DNA of 64,000 nucleotides from Demequina pelophila. Lineage in GTDB: Bacteria > Actinomycetota > Actinomycetes > Actinomycetales > Demequinaceae. Below the pieces are notes generated by a model. It saw only the letters and a list, made by a program, of their open reading frames with translations, was not told the DNA's origin and ran no database searches. The stretch lies in assembly GCF_000971175.1 (NCBI RefSeq), contig NZ_BBLY01000005.1, positions 305,913-369,912 on the forward strand. The letters run 5' to 3'. Positions 32,888-46,757 of this stretch are shown here, one piece after another (the first letter of the stretch is position 1; each line of letters begins with the position of its first letter). Made by a program: the position numbers and the translations under genes.

Positions 32888-34377
32888 TGTCCGGCCTCCT
32901 CGGCGACGACGGCCACGATGTCCTGCGAGGGCTCACGGATCGTGTCGATCGCGAGCCCGGGACCGAAGCCCAGGATGAGCATGAGCGCGATGAGCGGCCA
33001 CAGCACCAGGCGCTCGCGCAGGGACAGTTCTGGGGTGTCCTCGCGTCCCTCGCGCACCGGCCCGGTGAACACCTTCTGGTAGGTGAGCAGCACGTAGAGG
33101 GCGGCGAGCACGACGACGATCGCGGCGATGATGACGGCGACGCCGGCGACCTCGAAGGCTCCGACGAGCACCATGATCTCGGAGACGAAGGGCGACAGGC
33201 CCGGCAGCGCGAGGGCGCTGAGGCCGATGATCAGGAAGGTGCCGGCGAAGACGGGCACCACCCGCTGGAGGCCGCCGTAGTCGGACACGTCCGCGCTGCC
33301 GTGGCGCGCGATGAGGAAGCCGACCACGAGGAACAGCGCCCCGGTCGAGAGTCCGTGGTTGAACATGTAGAAGGCGGCGCCCTCGATCGAGGTCTGCGTG
33401 AAGGCGAAGATGCCCAGGATCATGATGCCGAAGTGGCTCACCGAGGTGAACGACACGAGGCGCAGCATGTTCTGCTGGCCGATCGCGAGGATCGCGCCGT
33501 AGATCACGGAGATGACCGCGAGCACGATGATCACCGGCGCGGCCCAGCGGGCGGCGTTCGGGAAGAGCGTCACGGCGAGCGTGAGCATGCCGAAGGTGCC
33601 GATCTTGTCGAGCACCGCGACGAGCAGCGCCGTGGTGCCCGGACGCGCGGTCTCCGCGACGGTGGGCAGCCACGTGTGCACCGGCACCATGGGCGCCTTG
33701 ATCGCGAACGCGACGAAGAAGGAGACGAACAGCAGCCGCTCGGTCGTGGTCGACAGCGTCAGCCCGGTGAGGTTGTCGGTGAGGAAGGCCTGCTCGCCGC
33801 CGGGGCCCTGGAAGTACAGGGCGACGACGCCGACGAGCATGATGAGCCCGCCCGCGAGCGAGAACAGCAGGAACTTCACCGCGGCGTAGCGGCGCTGGGC
33901 GCCGCCGAACGAGCCGATGAGGAAGTACAGCGGGATGAGCATCGCCTCGAACAGCACGTAGAACAGGAAGACGTCGCGGGCGGCGAAGATGCCCATCATG
34001 AACGCCTGGCTGAGGAGGACGAGCGCGAGGTAGTGGCGGCGACGGTCGGGGGACGATGCATCGTCCCGCCACCCGGCGATGATCACCAGGGGGGTGAGCA
34101 GGGCGGCCAGGAGGATCATCAGGAGGCCGATGCCGTTGACGCCGAGCGCCCAGCTCGCGCCGATCTGCGGGATCCAGGCGTGGGTCTCCGAGAACTGGAA
34201 CGCGCCCGCGGTGGCCGTGTCGAACTGCACGACCAGCACCGCGGCGAGCACGAGCTCCACGGCCGTGACGGCGAGCGCGACCTCGCGGGCGCGGCTCCGG
34301 GCCGATGCGGGCAGCGCCCACAGCAGGCCGGCGCCCGCCACGGGCAGCGCCACCATGACGGTCAGGAACGGGAACAT
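32884..34377 (-). CDS. nuoM: NADH-quinone oxidoreductase subunit M
   Basis: The 497-aa antiporter-like proton channel subunit includes FFVAFAIKAPMVPVHTWLPTVAETA and FTSVSHFGIMILGIFAF. In the loop after an early helix the sequence GWRDDASSPDRRRHY is encoded by the perfect 18-bp palindrome at 34050-34067. Confidence 0.96.
   Translation of the reverse strand: MFPFLTVMVALPVAGAGLLWALPASARSRAREVALAVTAVELVLAAVLVVQFDTATAGAFQFSETHAWIPQIGASWALGVNGIGLLMILLAALLTPLVIIAGWRDDASSPDRRRHYLALVLLSQAFMMGIFAARDVFLFYVLFEAMLIPLYFLIGSFGGAQRRYAAVKFLLFSLAGGLIMLVGVVALYFQGPGGEQAFLTDNLTGLTLSTTTERLLFVSFFVAFAIKAPMVPVHTWLPTVAETARPGTTALLVAVLDKIGTFGMLTLAVTLFPNAARWAAPVIIVLAVISVIYGAILAIGQQNMLRLVSFTSVSHFGIMILGIFAFTQTSIEGAAFYMFNHGLSTGALFLVVGFLIARHGSADVSDYGGLQRVVPVFAGTFLIIGLSALALPGLSPFVSEIMVLVGAFEVAGVAVIIAAIVVVLAALYVLLTYQKVFTGPVREGREDTPELSLRERLVLWPLIALMLILGFGPGLAIDTIREPSQDIVAVVAEEAGQ
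34050..34067. repeat. perfect palindrome GGGACGATGCATCGTCCC inside nuoM
   Basis: Two overlapping, opposed copies of the 10-mer motif share the central GC. It encodes a non-conserved loop. Confidence 0.85.
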
Positions 34378-34380
34378 GGC

Positions 34381-36261
34381 TTAGAGACCCCCCAGGACCA
34401 CGATGAGGACGACGATGACAAGGCCGACGACCATGGTCGCCGCGTACGAGCGGACCTGACCCGACTGGGCGCGGCGCACGGCCTCGCCCGTCTTGGGCCA
34501 TCCCTGGGCGCCGCCGTTGACGGCGCGGTCGATGACCGCGGCGTCCGCGTAGACGAGCGTCCGGGTGAGGTGGGTGCCGGGGCGCTCGAAGACGCCGCGG
34601 TTGACCGAGTCCTGGAAGAAGTCGTTGCGGGCGGCGACGGTCGCGAGCGAGACGTCGGGCGCCTCGGTCGGCACGTCGGCGGCGCCGTAGCGGCGCCAGG
34701 CCTCCCACACGCCCAGCGCGACGAGCGCGAGGGTGAGCGTCATGATGAGCCAGATGGGCATGACCGGGTCGTGGTGCTCGGCGTGGCCGGTGACCGGCTC
34801 GAGCCAGTGCGCGAACCGGTCGCCCACCGCGAGGAACAGTCCCAGGAACGCGGAACCCACCGCGAGGATGATCATGGGCACCGTCATGAGCGCGGGCGAC
34901 TCGTGCGGGTGCTGGTCGTCGGTCCACCGGGCCTTGCCGTGGAACGTCATGAAGAACAGACGCGACATGTAGAAGGCGGTGAGCCCGGCGCCGACGAGGG
35001 CCGCGCCGCCCAGGATCCAGGGCTGGACGCCCTCGCCCACGAAGGCGGCCTCGATGATCTTGTCCTTCGACCAGAAGCCCGAGAAGGGCGGCACGCCCAG
35101 GATCGCGAGCCAGCCGAGCCCGAAGGTGACCCAGGTGGTCACCATCGCGGCGCGCAGGGCGCCGAAGCGGCGCATGTCGACCTGGTCGTTCATGCCGTGC
35201 ATGACGGATCCGGCGCCCAGGAACATGCCGGCCTTGAAGAAGCCGTGGGTGACCAGGTGGAAGATCGCGAACGCGTAGCCGATGGGGCCGAGGCCCGCGG
35301 CGAGCATCATGTACCCGATCTGCGACATGGTCGAGGCGGCGAGCGCCTTCTTGATGTCGTCCTTGGCCATGCCGATGAGCGCACCCATGATGAGGGTGAG
35401 CGCGCCGACGGCCGCGACGACGAGCTGCGCGTCGGGGGCACCCTCGAAGACGGGGGCGGAGCGGACGATGAGGTAGACGCCGGCGGTCACCATGGTCGCG
35501 GCGTGGATGAGCGCGGACACGGGCGTGGGGCCCGCCATCGCGTCGCCCAGCCAGGACTGCAGCGGGAACTGCGCGGACTTGCCGCACGCGGCCAGCAGCA
35601 GCGCGAGCCCCGTTGCGGTGAGGGTCGCGGTGGAGGCGCCGGAGACGCCGTCCGCGACGGTGGCGAAGTCGACGCCGCCGAAGCTCGCGAGCATGAGGCC
35701 CATCGCGAGGATGAGGCCGATGTCGCCGATGCGGTTGACCACGAACGCCTTCTTGGCCGCGGTCGCGTACGCGGGCTTGTGGTTCCAGAACCCGATGAGC
35801 AGGTACGACGCGAGGCCCACGCCCTCCCAGCCGACGAACAGCAGCAGGTAGCTGTCCGCGAGCACGAGCAGCAGCATCGCCGCGACGAAGAGGTTGAGGT
35901 AGGAGAAGAAGATGCGCCGGTTGGGGTCGTGCTCCATGTACGCCACGGAGTAGACGTGGATGAGCGTGCCGACGAAGCTCACCAGCAGGACGAACGTGAG
36001 CGACAGCGGGTCGACCAGCAGACCCGCGTCGAGCTGCAGGTCGCCGCCCGGGATCCAGGAGTAGAGGTGGACCGCGTGGGAGCGCTCCTCCCCCGCCATG
36101 CCGAGCATCTGCAGGAACGCCCCGAACCCGACCACGAAGGTCGAGGCCGAGGCGGCGACGCCGAGCCAGTGGCCCCAGGCATTCGCGCGTCTGCCGGCGA
36201 GCAGCAGGATGCCGCTGGAGACCAGCGGCACCGCGATGACGAGCCAGATGAGGTCAAGCAT
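34381..36261 (-). CDS. nuoL: NADH-quinone oxidoreductase subunit L
   Basis: The 626-aa distal proton-pumping subunit includes [79 protein letters not shown] sequence and a C-terminal long amphipathic region. The gap to nuoK is 3 nt. Confidence 0.97.
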   Translation of the reverse strand: MLDLIWLVIAVPLVSSGILLLAGRRANAWGHWLGVAASASTFVVGFGAFLQMLGMAGEERSHAVHLYSWIPGGDLQLDAGLLVDPLSLTFVLLVSFVGTLIHVYSVAYMEHDPNRRIFFSYLNLFVAAMLLLVLADSYLLLFVGWEGVGLASYLLIGFWNHKPAYATAAKKAFVVNRIGDIGLILAMGLMLASFGGVDFATVADGVSGASTATLTATGLALLLAACGKSAQFPLQSWLGDAMAGPTPVSALIHAATMVTAGVYLIVRSAPVFEGAPDAQLVVAAVGALTLIMGALIGMAKDDIKKALAASTMSQIGYMMLAAGLGPIGYAFAIFHLVTHGFFKAGMFLGAGSVMHGMNDQVDMRRFGALRAAMVTTWVTFGLGWLAILGVPPFSGFWSKDKIIEAAFVGEGVQPWILGGAALVGAGLTAFYMSRLFFMTFHGKARWTDDQHPHESPALMTVPMIILAVGSAFLGLFLAVGDRFAHWLEPVTGHAEHHDPVMPIWLIMTLTLALVALGVWEAWRRYGAADVPTEAPDVSLATVAARNDFFQDSVNRGVFERPGTHLTRTLVYADAAVIDRAVNGGAQGWPKTGEAVRRAQSGQVRSYAATMVVGLVIVVLIVVLGGL

Positions 36262-36264
36262 GGA

Positions 36265-36564
36265 TCAACCCTTCAGCTCGGCGGGCTCGTCGAGCGAGAT
36301 GGTCTGGCGGGCGCGGAACACCGCGATGATGATCGCGAGGCCCACGACGACCTCGGCGGCGGCCACGACCATGACGAAGAACGCCATGACCTGGCCATCG
36401 ACCTGCCCGTGGATGCGGGAGAACGCCACCAGCGCGAGGTTCGCGGCGTTGAGCATGAGCTCGACGCCCATGAACGCGATGATCGCGTTGCGGCGCACCA
36501 GGACGGCGGCGGCGCCGATCGCGAACAGGACGCACGCGAGGATGACGAAGTTGATCGGGTCCAT
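36265..36564 (-). CDS. nuoK: NADH-quinone oxidoreductase subunit K
   Basis: A 99-aa, three-helix membrane subunit with the conserved glutamate in [19 protein letters not shown] and the second one in [12 protein letters not shown]. The ATG overlaps the nuoJ stop by one base. Confidence 0.97.
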   Translation of the reverse strand: MDPINFVILACVLFAIGAAAVLVRRNAIIAFMGVELMLNAANLALVAFSRIHGQVDGQVMAFFVMVVAAAEVVVGLAIIIAVFRARQTISLDEPAELKG

Positions 36565-37406
36565 CAGCGTCCCTCCTCGCGGTCGGATCCCTCGGGATCC
36601 GGACGGTCGGGGTCCAGACGGTCGGGATCCAGGCGCTCGGGGTCCGAGAGTCCACGGCCCGAGTGCTCGGCGTCCGACCCCCCGGCGCGGCTCGGGTCGT
36701 CGAGCCGGGCGCGGAAGTGAGCGCCCTCCTGCGTCTGATTGCGGACCTTGAGGACGCGCGACACGGACTGTTCGATGGGCTCGCCCTGCGGGTCGAGCGC
36801 GGGGACGTCGAGCGCGTTGTGGCGGGCGTAGACGCCGGGGAACACCTTGTTGACGGGGTCGGCACCCACGCGGACGCGATCGCGCTGGACCTCGAGCTGC
36901 GTCTTGCGCGGCTTGAGGCGCGGCACGTGCGTGAGCACCAGGGCGCCCACGGCGGCGGTGATGAGCAGGAAGCCCAGCACCTCCATCACGAGCACGTAAC
37001 GCTCGAACAGCACGCCCGCGATGACGTCGGGCTCGCCCACGAGCGGCTCCTCCGCGACCGGCAGCGACACCCGCGCGACCATCGCGATGAGGAAGGCGCC
37101 CAGGCCGCCGGCGCCGAACAGCGCGATCCAGCGCTGGCCGGTGAGGGTCTCCTTCATGTCCTCGCGCCGGTCGACGCCGACCAGCATGAGCACGAAGAGG
37201 AACAGCATCATCACGGCGCCCGTGTAGACCACGATCTGCACGACGCCCAGGAAGGGCGCGTCGAGCGTGATGTACGCGGCCGCGAGCCCCACCATGACGA
37301 GCACGATGGACATCGCGACGTAGACCGCCTTGCGCGCGAAGATGAGCGAGAAGGCGGGAATGACGGTGATCGCGGCGATGACCCAGAAGATCACGGTGTC
37401 AACCAC
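36564..37406 (-). CDS. nuoJ: NADH-quinone oxidoreductase subunit J
   Basis: The 280-aa membrane subunit has about five helices, including [24 protein letters not shown] ~100-residue hydrophilic tail follows the last helix and ends in LDPDR-type repeats encoded by GGTCGGGGTCCA-like units (about 36590-36650). The GTG at 37406 has AGGAGG 6 nt ahead and overlaps the nuoI end by 8 nt. Confidence 0.94.
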   Translation of the reverse strand: MVDTVIFWVIAAITVIPAFSLIFARKAVYVAMSIVLVMVGLAAAYITLDAPFLGVVQIVVYTGAVMMLFLFVLMLVGVDRREDMKETLTGQRWIALFGAGGLGAFLIAMVARVSLPVAEEPLVGEPDVIAGVLFERYVLVMEVLGFLLITAAVGALVLTHVPRLKPRKTQLEVQRDRVRVGADPVNKVFPGVYARHNALDVPALDPQGEPIEQSVSRVLKVRNQTQEGAHFRARLDDPSRAGGSDAEHSGRGLSDPERLDPDRLDPDRPDPEGSDREEGR

Positions 37407-38163
37407 GGGCGGCCTCCTGGGCGTCGGCGGTGGAGTCCGGGGCGCCCGGCGACCGGGGGGCGTCGGCGGCGGACCCGGCCGGAGCATCGTCCCCCGTCGC
37501 TCCGTCGCCCGGCAGCGTCGGGTCGTCGGGGCGGTGCTCGCGCACCCAGGCCACCTGCTCCTCGACCGGGCCGGTGACCTCGCCGCGGTAGTAGGACCCG
37601 TCCGTGGTGCCCGGCACCATGGGGTGCGGCGCCGCCAACATGTCCTCGCCCAGGGGGGCGAGCAGGTCCTGCTTCTCGTAGATGAGGCCCTCGCGGGTGG
37701 GACCGGCGAGCTCGTACTCGTTGGTCATGGTGAGCGCGCGAGTGGGGCAGGCCTCGATGCACAGCCCGCAGAAGATGCAGCGCAGATAGTTGATCTGGTA
37801 CACGCGGCCGTAGCGCTCGCCCGGGCTGAACTGCGCGTCCGGGGTGTTCGAGTCGGCCTCGACGTAGATCGCGTCCGCGGGGCAGGCCCAGGCGCACAGC
37901 TCGCAGCCGATGCACTTCTCGAGGCCGTCGGGGTGCCGGTTGAGCTGGTGGCGGCCGTGGTAGCGCGGCATGGGCGGCGTCTTGACCTTGGGGTACTGCT
38001 CGGTCACGGTGGGCCGGAAGAAGTTGCGCAGGGAGACGCCGAAGCCGGCGACGGGCGCGAGCGCCTCGCCGAGGGCGCCCTTCTTGGGGAAGTTCGACTC
38101 GAAGGTCTCGCGCTGAGCGTCGCGCTCGCGGTTGACCTTCCAGACCTCGTCGGACTCGTTCAC
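37399..38163 (-). CDS. nuoI: NADH-quinone oxidoreductase subunit I
   Basis: The 254-aa protein carries clusters N6a/N6b in two full ferredoxin motifs, [12 protein letters not shown] and [14 protein letters not shown]-terminal ~45-residue Asp/Ala/Pro tail is non-conserved and contains an exact GCATCGTCCC (37484-37493). The GTG overlaps the nuoH stop. Confidence 0.96.
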   Translation of the reverse strand: MNESDEVWKVNRERDAQRETFESNFPKKGALGEALAPVAGFGVSLRNFFRPTVTEQYPKVKTPPMPRYHGRHQLNRHPDGLEKCIGCELCAWACPADAIYVEADSNTPDAQFSPGERYGRVYQINYLRCIFCGLCIEACPTRALTMTNEYELAGPTREGLIYEKQDLLAPLGEDMLAAPHPMVPGTTDGSYYRGEVTGPVEEQVAWVREHRPDDPTLPGDGATGDDAPAGSAADAPRSPGAPDSTADAQEAARG

Positions 38164-39512
38164 TCGGAGTCCTCCTCTCGGGTCGAGACGCGCGCGTCGA
38201 CCGTGCGGCCGGAGCGCGGCGAGGGGGGCAGCACCTGGTGGGGCAGGGGCGGCACGGGGTAGCCGCCCGCGAAGGCGTCGAGGACCTCGGGCTCGGGCTC
38301 CTCGTCGGCCTCGCCCTCCTCCTTCTCCTGGCTGTCGGTGACGAAGCCCCACACCGCGATGACGAGCAGGATGGCGACGATGCCGGCCACCGCGTCGTAC
38401 ACGTTGAGGTCGCGACCGAAGTGCTCGAAGGCGAAGCGGCCCCCGGCGAAGAAGACGAGCCAGCCCAGGCCCACGGGGATGAGGATCTTCCAGCCGAAGC
38501 GCATGAACTGGTCGTAGCGGAACCGCAGCACCGAGCCGCGGATCCACACGAACACGAACATCAGCAGCCAGATCTTCAGGATGAGCCAGATGGGCGGGAA
38601 GATGCCGGAGTTGAGGAACTCGGCGCCGGCCCACGAGGCGGGCCAGGGGGCGCGCCAGCCGCCCAGGAACAGGGTGGAGGCGACGGCCGAGACGTTGATC
38701 ATGTTCATGTACTCGGCGAGGAAGAACCACGCGAACTTCATGGACGAGTACTCGGTCATGAAGCCGGCGACCAGCTCGCCCTCGGCCTCGGGGAGGTCGA
38801 ACGGCAGGCGGTTGGTCTCTCCCACCATGGAGATGACGTAGAGGATGAACGCCGGGAACAGCGGCCACACCCACCAGCGGTCGGTCTGGGCCTCGATGAT
38901 GCCGGAGGTGCTCATCGTGCCCGACAGCATGAAGACCGTGACGAGCGACAGCCCCATCGCGAGCTCGTAGGAGATCACCTGGGCCGTCGAGCGGATCGAG
39001 CCCATGAGCGGGTACGTCGACCCGGAGGCCCAGCCGCCCAGGACGATGCCGTACACGCCGATCGCGGCGCACGCGAGGATGAACAGCACGGCGACCGGGA
39101 AGTCTGTGAGCTGCAGCGGGGTCACGATGTCCGTGCCCGGAATGTGCGTGGGCGGGCCGAACGGGATCACGGAGAAGATCAGCAGCGCCGAGAACACGGA
39201 GATCATGGGCGCCGCGATGTAGAGCACCTTCTCCGAGCGCCGGACGGTGATGTCCTCCTTGAACAGGAGCTTCATCGCGTCCGCGACGGACTGCAGCAGG
39301 CCGAAGGGGCCCAGCCGGTTGGGGCCGGGGCGCTCCTGGAGACGGCCGATGACGCGGCGCTCGAACCACACCGCGAACAGCACCGAGGTGAGCAGGAACA
39401 CCACGATGAGGACCGCCTTGATGATGACGATCCAGATCGAGTCGTTCGCGAGCGACTCGGTGACGGAGATGTCGGTCGACACCGGGTCGGCGGCCAGCAG
39501 GCGGGGAAGCAT
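38160..39512 (-). CDS. nuoH: NADH-quinone oxidoreductase subunit H
   Basis: The 450-aa subunit lines the quinone cavity. It has [27 protein letters not shown] and the signature [21 protein letters not shown] charged Glu-rich C-terminal tail follows the last helix. The ATG at 39512 (GGGAG 7 nt upstream) overlaps the nuoG stop by one base; the overlapping GTG 3 nt earlier is also possible. Confidence 0.96.
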   Translation of the reverse strand: MLPRLLAADPVSTDISVTESLANDSIWIVIIKAVLIVVFLLTSVLFAVWFERRVIGRLQERPGPNRLGPFGLLQSVADAMKLLFKEDITVRRSEKVLYIAAPMISVFSALLIFSVIPFGPPTHIPGTDIVTPLQLTDFPVAVLFILACAAIGVYGIVLGGWASGSTYPLMGSIRSTAQVISYELAMGLSLVTVFMLSGTMSTSGIIEAQTDRWWVWPLFPAFILYVISMVGETNRLPFDLPEAEGELVAGFMTEYSSMKFAWFFLAEYMNMINVSAVASTLFLGGWRAPWPASWAGAEFLNSGIFPPIWLILKIWLLMFVFVWIRGSVLRFRYDQFMRFGWKILIPVGLGWLVFFAGGRFAFEHFGRDLNVYDAVAGIVAILLVIAVWGFVTDSQEKEEGEADEEPEPEVLDAFAGGYPVPPLPHQVLPPSPRSGRTVDARVSTREEDSE

Positions 39513-41985
39513 CACGCGACTCCCTTCACGGTGACGGTCGCGCCGGCGCCGCAGCGCAGCTCGTGGGCGACCCATGAGCCCGGCGACTTGGCGGGCACCC
39601 AGACCACGCCGTCGACCATCTCCGTGATGGCGACGGGCAGCTCGATGGTGCCGTGGTCCGTGGAGACGGTGACCACGTCCGTGACCTTGAGCGCGTCCGC
39701 GGTCGCCTGCGACAGGCGGGCGACGGCGACGCGGCCGGTGCCGGCGAGGTAGGGCTCGCCGTCCTGGAGGGCGCCCTCGTCGACCAGCTGGCGCCAGGTG
39801 GCGAGCACGGCCTTGGTCTTGGCGACGCGCTTGGCCGCGGGGACCTTGACGGCGGGCGCGGGGATGCGCTCGCCCGCGGCGGCGGCGCCGAGCGCGCCCA
39901 GCTCCGCGTTGACGGCCTCGACCGTCGCGGTGCCCAGGTCGACGCCCATCTCCCGCGCGAGCAGGTCGAGCACGCGGTGGTCGGACATCGCGTCGGTACG
40001 GATCGCGGTGGCGAAGGAGCGCAGGCGCCCCTCCCAGTTGACGAAGGTGCCGGACTTCTCCGACGGCGGCGCGACGGGCAGGACCACGTCGGCACGCTCG
40101 GCGATCGAACTGCGGCGCACCTCGAGCGACACGAGGAAGCCGACGCCCTCGATCGCGGCGTCGACGTCCGCGGACAGGTCGGAGGCGCTCACGCCTCCCA
40201 CGACGAGCGCGCCGAGCTGCCCCGCCGCGGCGGCGGCGAGGATGCCGGCGGCGTCGCGGCCCTTGGCGGTCGGGAGGCTCTCGACGCCCCAGGCGGCGGC
40301 GACCGATGCGGCGGCCGGGTCGCCCGCGGCCCGTCCCCCGGGCAGGAGGCCGGGCAGGGCGCCCGCCTCGGCCGCGCCGCGCTCGCCGGCGCGACGCGGG
40401 ATCCACGCGATGCGCGCTCCCGAGGACTCGGACAGGTAGAGCGCCTCGGAGAGTGCGCCGGGCGCCTCGGCGGCGCGCTCGCCCACGACGATGACGGCGC
40501 CGGGCTGCGCGAGCGCCTCGCGTGCGTCGGCGGGAAGGTCGGCGAGCACCGCGCCCTCGCGGCCGGGCACGCACTCGATGAGGCTCGCGTCCAGCTTGGC
40601 GGCGCCGCGCGAGGCGAAGGGCGCCACGGTGAAGACCCGCTGGGCGGCGCCCGCCTTGCGCAGGCGGAGGAACACCACGCCGCCCTCGTCCTCGGGCTCG
40701 AAGCCGACGAGGAGCACGGCGGGGGCCTTCTCGAGGTCCGCGAAGGTGACGCCCAGGCCGGTGCCGGCCACGGCCGAGCCCAGGAAGGCCTGCTCCTCGG
40801 CGGAGGCGGCGCGCGTGCGGGCGTCGACGTCGTTGGTGCGCAGCACGGTGCGCGCGAGCTTGGCGTAGGCGTACGCGTCCTCGAGCGTCACCCTGCCGCC
40901 GGGAAGGACGGCGGCGCCCCGTGCATCGTCCCCGGTCACGGCGGCCGTCAGGCCCGCCGCGGCGGCCGCGAGGGCCTCGGGCCAGGAGGCCTCGACGAGC
41001 ACGCCGTCCTTGCGGACGAGCGGGCGGGTGACGCGGTCGGGCAGGTTCTGCCACGCGAAGGCGAAGCGGTCCTTGTCCGTAATCCAGTCCTCGTTGACGA
41101 CGGGGTCGTTGTCGGCGAGGCGGCGCAGCACGGTGCCGCGGCGGTGGTCGATCCGGATGGCGGAGCAGGAGGAGTCGTGCTCGGCGATCGACGGTGAGGA
41201 CACGAGGTCGAAGGGGCGCGAGCGGAAGCGGTAGGCGGCCGAGGTGAGCGCGCCCACGGGGCAGATCTGCACCGTGTTGCCCGAGTAGTAGGAGCTGAAG
41301 GCGCGGCCGGACTCGTCCTCCGCGGCGGCGCCCACGGGGCGGTAGCCGTCGAAGTCGAGGACGTCCTCGTCGAAGGTGCCGATCTGCTGCATCGCGCCGC
41401 GGTTCTGCAGGTCGATGAACGCGTCGCCGGCGATCTCCTTGGAGAAGCGGGTGCAGCGCTGGCACAGGACGCAGCGCTCGCGGTCGAGCAGGATCTCCGA
41501 GCTGAGCGGGAGGGGCTTCTCGAAGACGCGCTTGACGTCCACGAAGCGGGACTCCGGGCGGCCGTGGCTCATCGCCTGGTTCTGGAGGGGGCACTCGCCG
41601 CCCTTGTCGCACACCGGGCAGTCGAGCGGGTGGTTGATGAGGAGCAGTTCGAGCACGCCCTTCTGCGCGCGGTCGGCCTCCTCGGAGGTGTGCTGCGTGT
41701 TGACCACCATGCCCTCGGTGACCGTCATGGTGCACGAGGCCTGGGGCTTGGGGAAGGCGCGCAGCTTGCCCTCGGGTCCGGCGGGGCTCGCCACGTCGAC
41801 GAGGCACTGACGGCAGGCGCCCGCGGGCTTGAGCGCGGGGTGGTCGCAGAATCGCGGGATCTCGATGCCCGCCTGCTCGGCGGCGCGGATGATGAGGGTG
41901 CCCTTGGGGACGGTCACCTCGCGCCCGTCGATGGTCGCGGTGACGGTCTCCACCGCCTGGGTCTCCGGCTTGTCAGCGGTCGCGG

Positions 41986-41989
<4 letters not shown>
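39512..41989 (-). CDS. nuoG: NADH-quinone oxidoreductase subunit G
   Basis: The 825-aa peripheral iron-sulfur subunit has an N-terminal 2Fe-2S domain ([18 protein letters not shown]), [28 protein letters not shown] and a molybdopterin-oxidoreductase-like C-terminal region. An exact GCATCGTCCC (40923-40932) encodes part of a variable Gly/Asp/Ala stretch. Confidence 0.97.
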
Positions 41990-43382
<1,393 letters not shown>

Positions 43383-43386
<4 letters not shown>

Positions 43387-44066
43387 TGCTGCGCCTCCGT
43401 CCGGCCGCTGTCCGCGGCCGCCGCGGCCGCCGTGGCCGCCCTGGCCGCCTCGAGGCCCGCGAGCGTCGGGGCGCCGGGCCCCTGATCCTCGTCGGCGCGG
43501 CCGTCCTCGAAGCCCGCGAGCACGCGCGAGACCTCCTTGAAGGTGCACACCTTGGCGGGGCCGCGCGTGGGGGCGACGTCCTCGCCCGCCCGTAGCCGGT
43601 CGACCACGTCCTTGGCGGACTCGGGAGTCTGGTTGTCGAAGAACTCCCAGTTGACCATCATCACGGGCGCGTAGTCGCACGCCGCGTTGCACTCGAGCCG
43701 CTCGAGGGTGACCGAGCCGTCCTCGGTCGTCTCGTCGTGGCCCACGCCCACGTGCTCGGAGAGCTCCTCCCAGATGCGGTCGCCGCCCATGACGGCGCAC
43801 AGCGTGTTGGTGCACACGCCCACCTGGTACTCGCCGTTGGGGCGGCGCTTGTACTGGGTGTAGAAGGTCGCGACGGCGGAGACCTCGGCGGCCGTGAGGC
43901 CCAGGGTGTCCGCGCAGAACTGGATGCCGTCGGGGCTGACGTAGCCGTCCACGGACTGCACCAGGTGGAGCATGGGCAGCAGGGCGGAGCGCGCGACCGG
44001 GTAGCGGCCGACGATGTCGGCGGCGTCCGCGGTCAGCTGCGCGAGGGTGGTCTCGTCGTAGGTCAT
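43383..44066 (-). CDS. nuoE: NADH-quinone oxidoreductase subunit E
   Basis: The 227-aa thioredoxin-like 2Fe-2S subunit (cluster N1a) has ligands in CTNTLC and CNAACD. A ~40-residue Ala-rich C-terminal extension is unusual. Coupled to nuoD. Confidence 0.96.
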
Positions 44067-45412
44067 CGGTCCACGCCTCCCAGCACCATGTCGATGGTGG
44101 CGATGGCGACCACCACGTCGGCGACCTGGCCGCCCTCCGTGAGGATCGACAGCGCCTGCAGGTTGTTGAAGCCCGGGTCGCGGAAGTGCGCGCGCCACGG
44201 CTTGGTGCCGCCGTCGGAGACCAGGTGGACGCCCAGGAGGCCCTTGGGCCCCTCGATCGCCTGGTAGACCTGACCGGCGGGGACCTTGAAGCCCTCGGTC
44301 ACCAGCTTGAAGTGGTGGATGAGCGACTCCATGGACTCGCCCATGATGTGGCGGATGTGGTCGAGCGAGTTGCCCTGGCCGTCGCTGCCGAGCGCGAGCT
44401 GCGCGGGCCAGGCGATCTTCTTGTCGGCGACCATGACCGGCTGGCCCTGGGTCTTCTCGAGGCGGTCGGCGCACTGCTCGACGATCTTGAGCGACTCGTA
44501 GCACTCCTCGAGGCGGAGCACCACGCGCGCGTAGGCGTCCGCATCGGTGCTGGTGGGCACCTGGAAGTCGTAGGTCTCGTAGCCGCAGTACGGCTCGGCC
44601 TTGCGCACGTCGTAGGGGTGGCCGGCGGAGCGCAGGATGGGCCCGGTGATGCCGAGCGCCATGCAGCCGGCGAGGTCGAGGTTCGCCACGCCCTTGAGTC
44701 GGCCCTTGAAGATGGGGTTGGCGAGCTGGAGGTCGACCAGTTCGTCGAGCTTCTGGCGCACCTTGGGGATCATCGCGCGGATGGCGGCCACGGCATCGTC
44801 CGGCGCATCCTGCGCGACGCCGCCGGGGCGGATGTACGCGTTGTTGGTGCGCAGTCCGGAGATCATCTCGATGACCCGGAAGGTCTCCTCGCGGCCGATG
44901 AACGCCGTCGTCATGACGGTGGTGGCGCCCATCTCGTTGCCGCCGGTGCCCACGGCGACGAGGTGGGAGCCGATGCGTGTGAGCTCCGCCATGAGCACGC
45001 GCAGGATCGAGGCGCGCTCGGGGACGTCGTCGGTGATGCCCAGCAGCTTCTCGATGCCCAGGCAGTAGACCAGCTCCTGCGACATCGAGGCGACGTAGTC
45101 CATGCGGGTGCAGAAGGTCACGCCCTGGGTCCAGGTGCGGAACTCCATGTTCTTCTCGATGCCCGTGTGGAGGTAGCCGATGCCGGCGCGGGTCTCCGTG
45201 ACGACCTCGCCCTCGATCTCCAGCATGACGCGCAGCACGCCATGCGTGGACGGGTGCTGGGGGCCCATGTTGACGACGATGCGCTGCTGGCCGAGGCGCT
45301 CGGCCTCCTCCGCGATCTCGCTCCAGTCGCCGCCGTAGGCGCTGTACTCGGGTGCCTCGGGGTCGTCCGTGAAGGCCCCGGTCGCGTGGGGTGCGGTCCG
45401 CTCCTGAGTCAT
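44063..45412 (-). CDS. nuoD: NADH-quinone oxidoreductase subunit D
   Basis: The 449-aa 49-kDa-type subunit forms the quinone site with NuoB. It contains [33 protein letters not shown] and [11 protein letters not shown]. An extra acidic ~35-residue N-terminus precedes the core. The ATG overlaps the nuoC stop. Confidence 0.97.
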   Translation of the reverse strand: MTQERTAPHATGAFTDDPEAPEYSAYGGDWSEIAEEAERLGQQRIVVNMGPQHPSTHGVLRVMLEIEGEVVTETRAGIGYLHTGIEKNMEFRTWTQGVTFCTRMDYVASMSQELVYCLGIEKLLGITDDVPERASILRVLMAELTRIGSHLVAVGTGGNEMGATTVMTTAFIGREETFRVIEMISGLRTNNAYIRPGGVAQDAPDDAVAAIRAMIPKVRQKLDELVDLQLANPIFKGRLKGVANLDLAGCMALGITGPILRSAGHPYDVRKAEPYCGYETYDFQVPTSTDADAYARVVLRLEECYESLKIVEQCADRLEKTQGQPVMVADKKIAWPAQLALGSDGQGNSLDHIRHIMGESMESLIHHFKLVTEGFKVPAGQVYQAIEGPKGLLGVHLVSDGGTKPWRAHFRDPGFNNLQALSILTEGGQVADVVVAIATIDMVLGGVDR

Positions 45413-46203
45413 CGGTACTGCCTCCGGGTGTCGGGCGAGGGGATCGAGGCGCCCTTGAACTCGACGTCGATGCCGCCCAGCGGATAGTCCTTGCGCTGGG
45501 GGTGGCCCACCCAGTCGTCGGGCATCTCGATGCGCGCGAGCGACGGGTGGCCGTCGAACACGATCCCGAAGAAGTCCCAGGTCTCGCGCTCGTGCCAGTT
45601 GTTCATGGGGTACACCGACACCACCGACGGGATGTGGGAGTCGGCGTCGGGCGCGGACACCTCGACGCGGATGCGGCGGTTGTGGGTGAGCGACTGCAGC
45701 GGGTAGACGGCGTGCAGCTCGCGGCCCGCGTCGGCCGGGTAGTGGACGCCGGAGACGCCCAGGCACATCTCGAAGCGCAGGTCCTGGTCGTCGCGCAGGT
45801 GCTGGCACACCTCGACGAGGTGCTCGCGGGCGATGTGCAGGGTGAGCTCGCCGCGGTCGACCACGACCGCTTCGATCGCCTCGGCGGCGCGGTCGCCCAG
45901 CAGCTCCTCGAGGACGTCGACGATGCCGTCGAACCACTCGCCGTAGGGCCGCTCGGTGGCGCCGGGCATCTGGATGGGCCTGACGAGGCCGGCGTAGCCG
46001 GAGGTGTCACCGCCGGAGCCGAACATGCCTTCGCGCACGTTGATCAGGGTCATGGGACGGCGATCGCCGATGCGCGGGCCGGCCTGGGCGTCGCCCTGGG
46101 CTTGCTCGTCGGGCCGGGCGTTCGCGTCGGCCTGGGCCTTGTCGACGCCCTGGGCCGTCGCATCGTCCTTGGCGCCGCCGGCCAGGTCCTTGGAGTCGCT
46201 CAC
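45409..46203 (-). CDS. nuoC: NADH-quinone oxidoreductase subunit C
   Basis: The 264-aa 30-kDa-type subunit has the signature [21 protein letters not shown]...[16 protein letters not shown]. The first ~50 residues are a low-complexity Ala/Asp/Gln stretch with a one-mismatch 10-mer motif copy (46160 region). The GTG overlaps the nuoB stop. Confidence 0.96.
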   Translation of the reverse strand: MSDSKDLAGGAKDDATAQGVDKAQADANARPDEQAQGDAQAGPRIGDRRPMTLINVREGMFGSGGDTSGYAGLVRPIQMPGATERPYGEWFDGIVDVLEELLGDRAAEAIEAVVVDRGELTLHIAREHLVEVCQHLRDDQDLRFEMCLGVSGVHYPADAGRELHAVYPLQSLTHNRRIRVEVSAPDADSHIPSVVSVYPMNNWHERETWDFFGIVFDGHPSLARIEMPDDWVGHPQRKDYPLGGIDVEFKGASIPSPDTRRQYR

Positions 46204-46751
46204 CGCAGCAGCCCCTTCATGTCGGAGGTGGGCGTGGCGGCGAGGGCCGCGGCCTCGGCGGCGGCGGCGATCTCGCGGCGGTTGCGGCCCATGGGCGTGT
46301 TCTTCACCTGCTCCTGGAGCTCGAGCAGCGCGTACAGCAGCATCTCGGGGCGCGGCGGGCATCCGGGCAGGTAGATGTCCACCGGCACCACGTGGTCGAC
46401 GCCCTGGACGATCGCATAGTTGTTGAACATGCCGCCCGAGGAGGCGCACACGCCCATCGAGATGACCCACTTGGGCTCGGCCATCTGGTCGTAGACGCGG
46501 CGCACGATGGGCGCCATCTTGTTGGACACGCGGCCGGCGACGATCATCATGTCGGCCTGGCGCGGCGAGCCGCGGAACACCTCGGAGCCCAGGCGCGAGA
46601 TGTCGAAGCGCGGCGTGCCGGTGGCCATCATCTCGATGGCGCAGCACGCGAGGCCGAAGGTCGCGGGCCACAGCGAGCCGGCCCGCATGTACCCGACGAA
46701 GTTCTCGACCGTGCCGAGCATGAACGGAGGTGCGCTCTCTTCGATACCCAT
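46200..46751 (-). CDS. nuoB: NADH-quinone oxidoreductase subunit B
   Basis: The 183-aa subunit carries terminal cluster N2, with ligands C36, C37, C102 and C131 ([27 protein letters not shown]). It is 6 nt from nuoA. Confidence 0.97.
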   Translation of the reverse strand: MGIEESAPPFMLGTVENFVGYMRAGSLWPATFGLACCAIEMMATGTPRFDISRLGSEVFRGSPRQADMMIVAGRVSNKMAPIVRRVYDQMAEPKWVISMGVCASSGGMFNNYAIVQGVDHVVPVDIYLPGCPPRPEMLLYALLELQEQVKNTPMGRNRREIAAAAEAAALAATPTSDMKGLLR

Positions 46752-46757
46752 GTCAGA

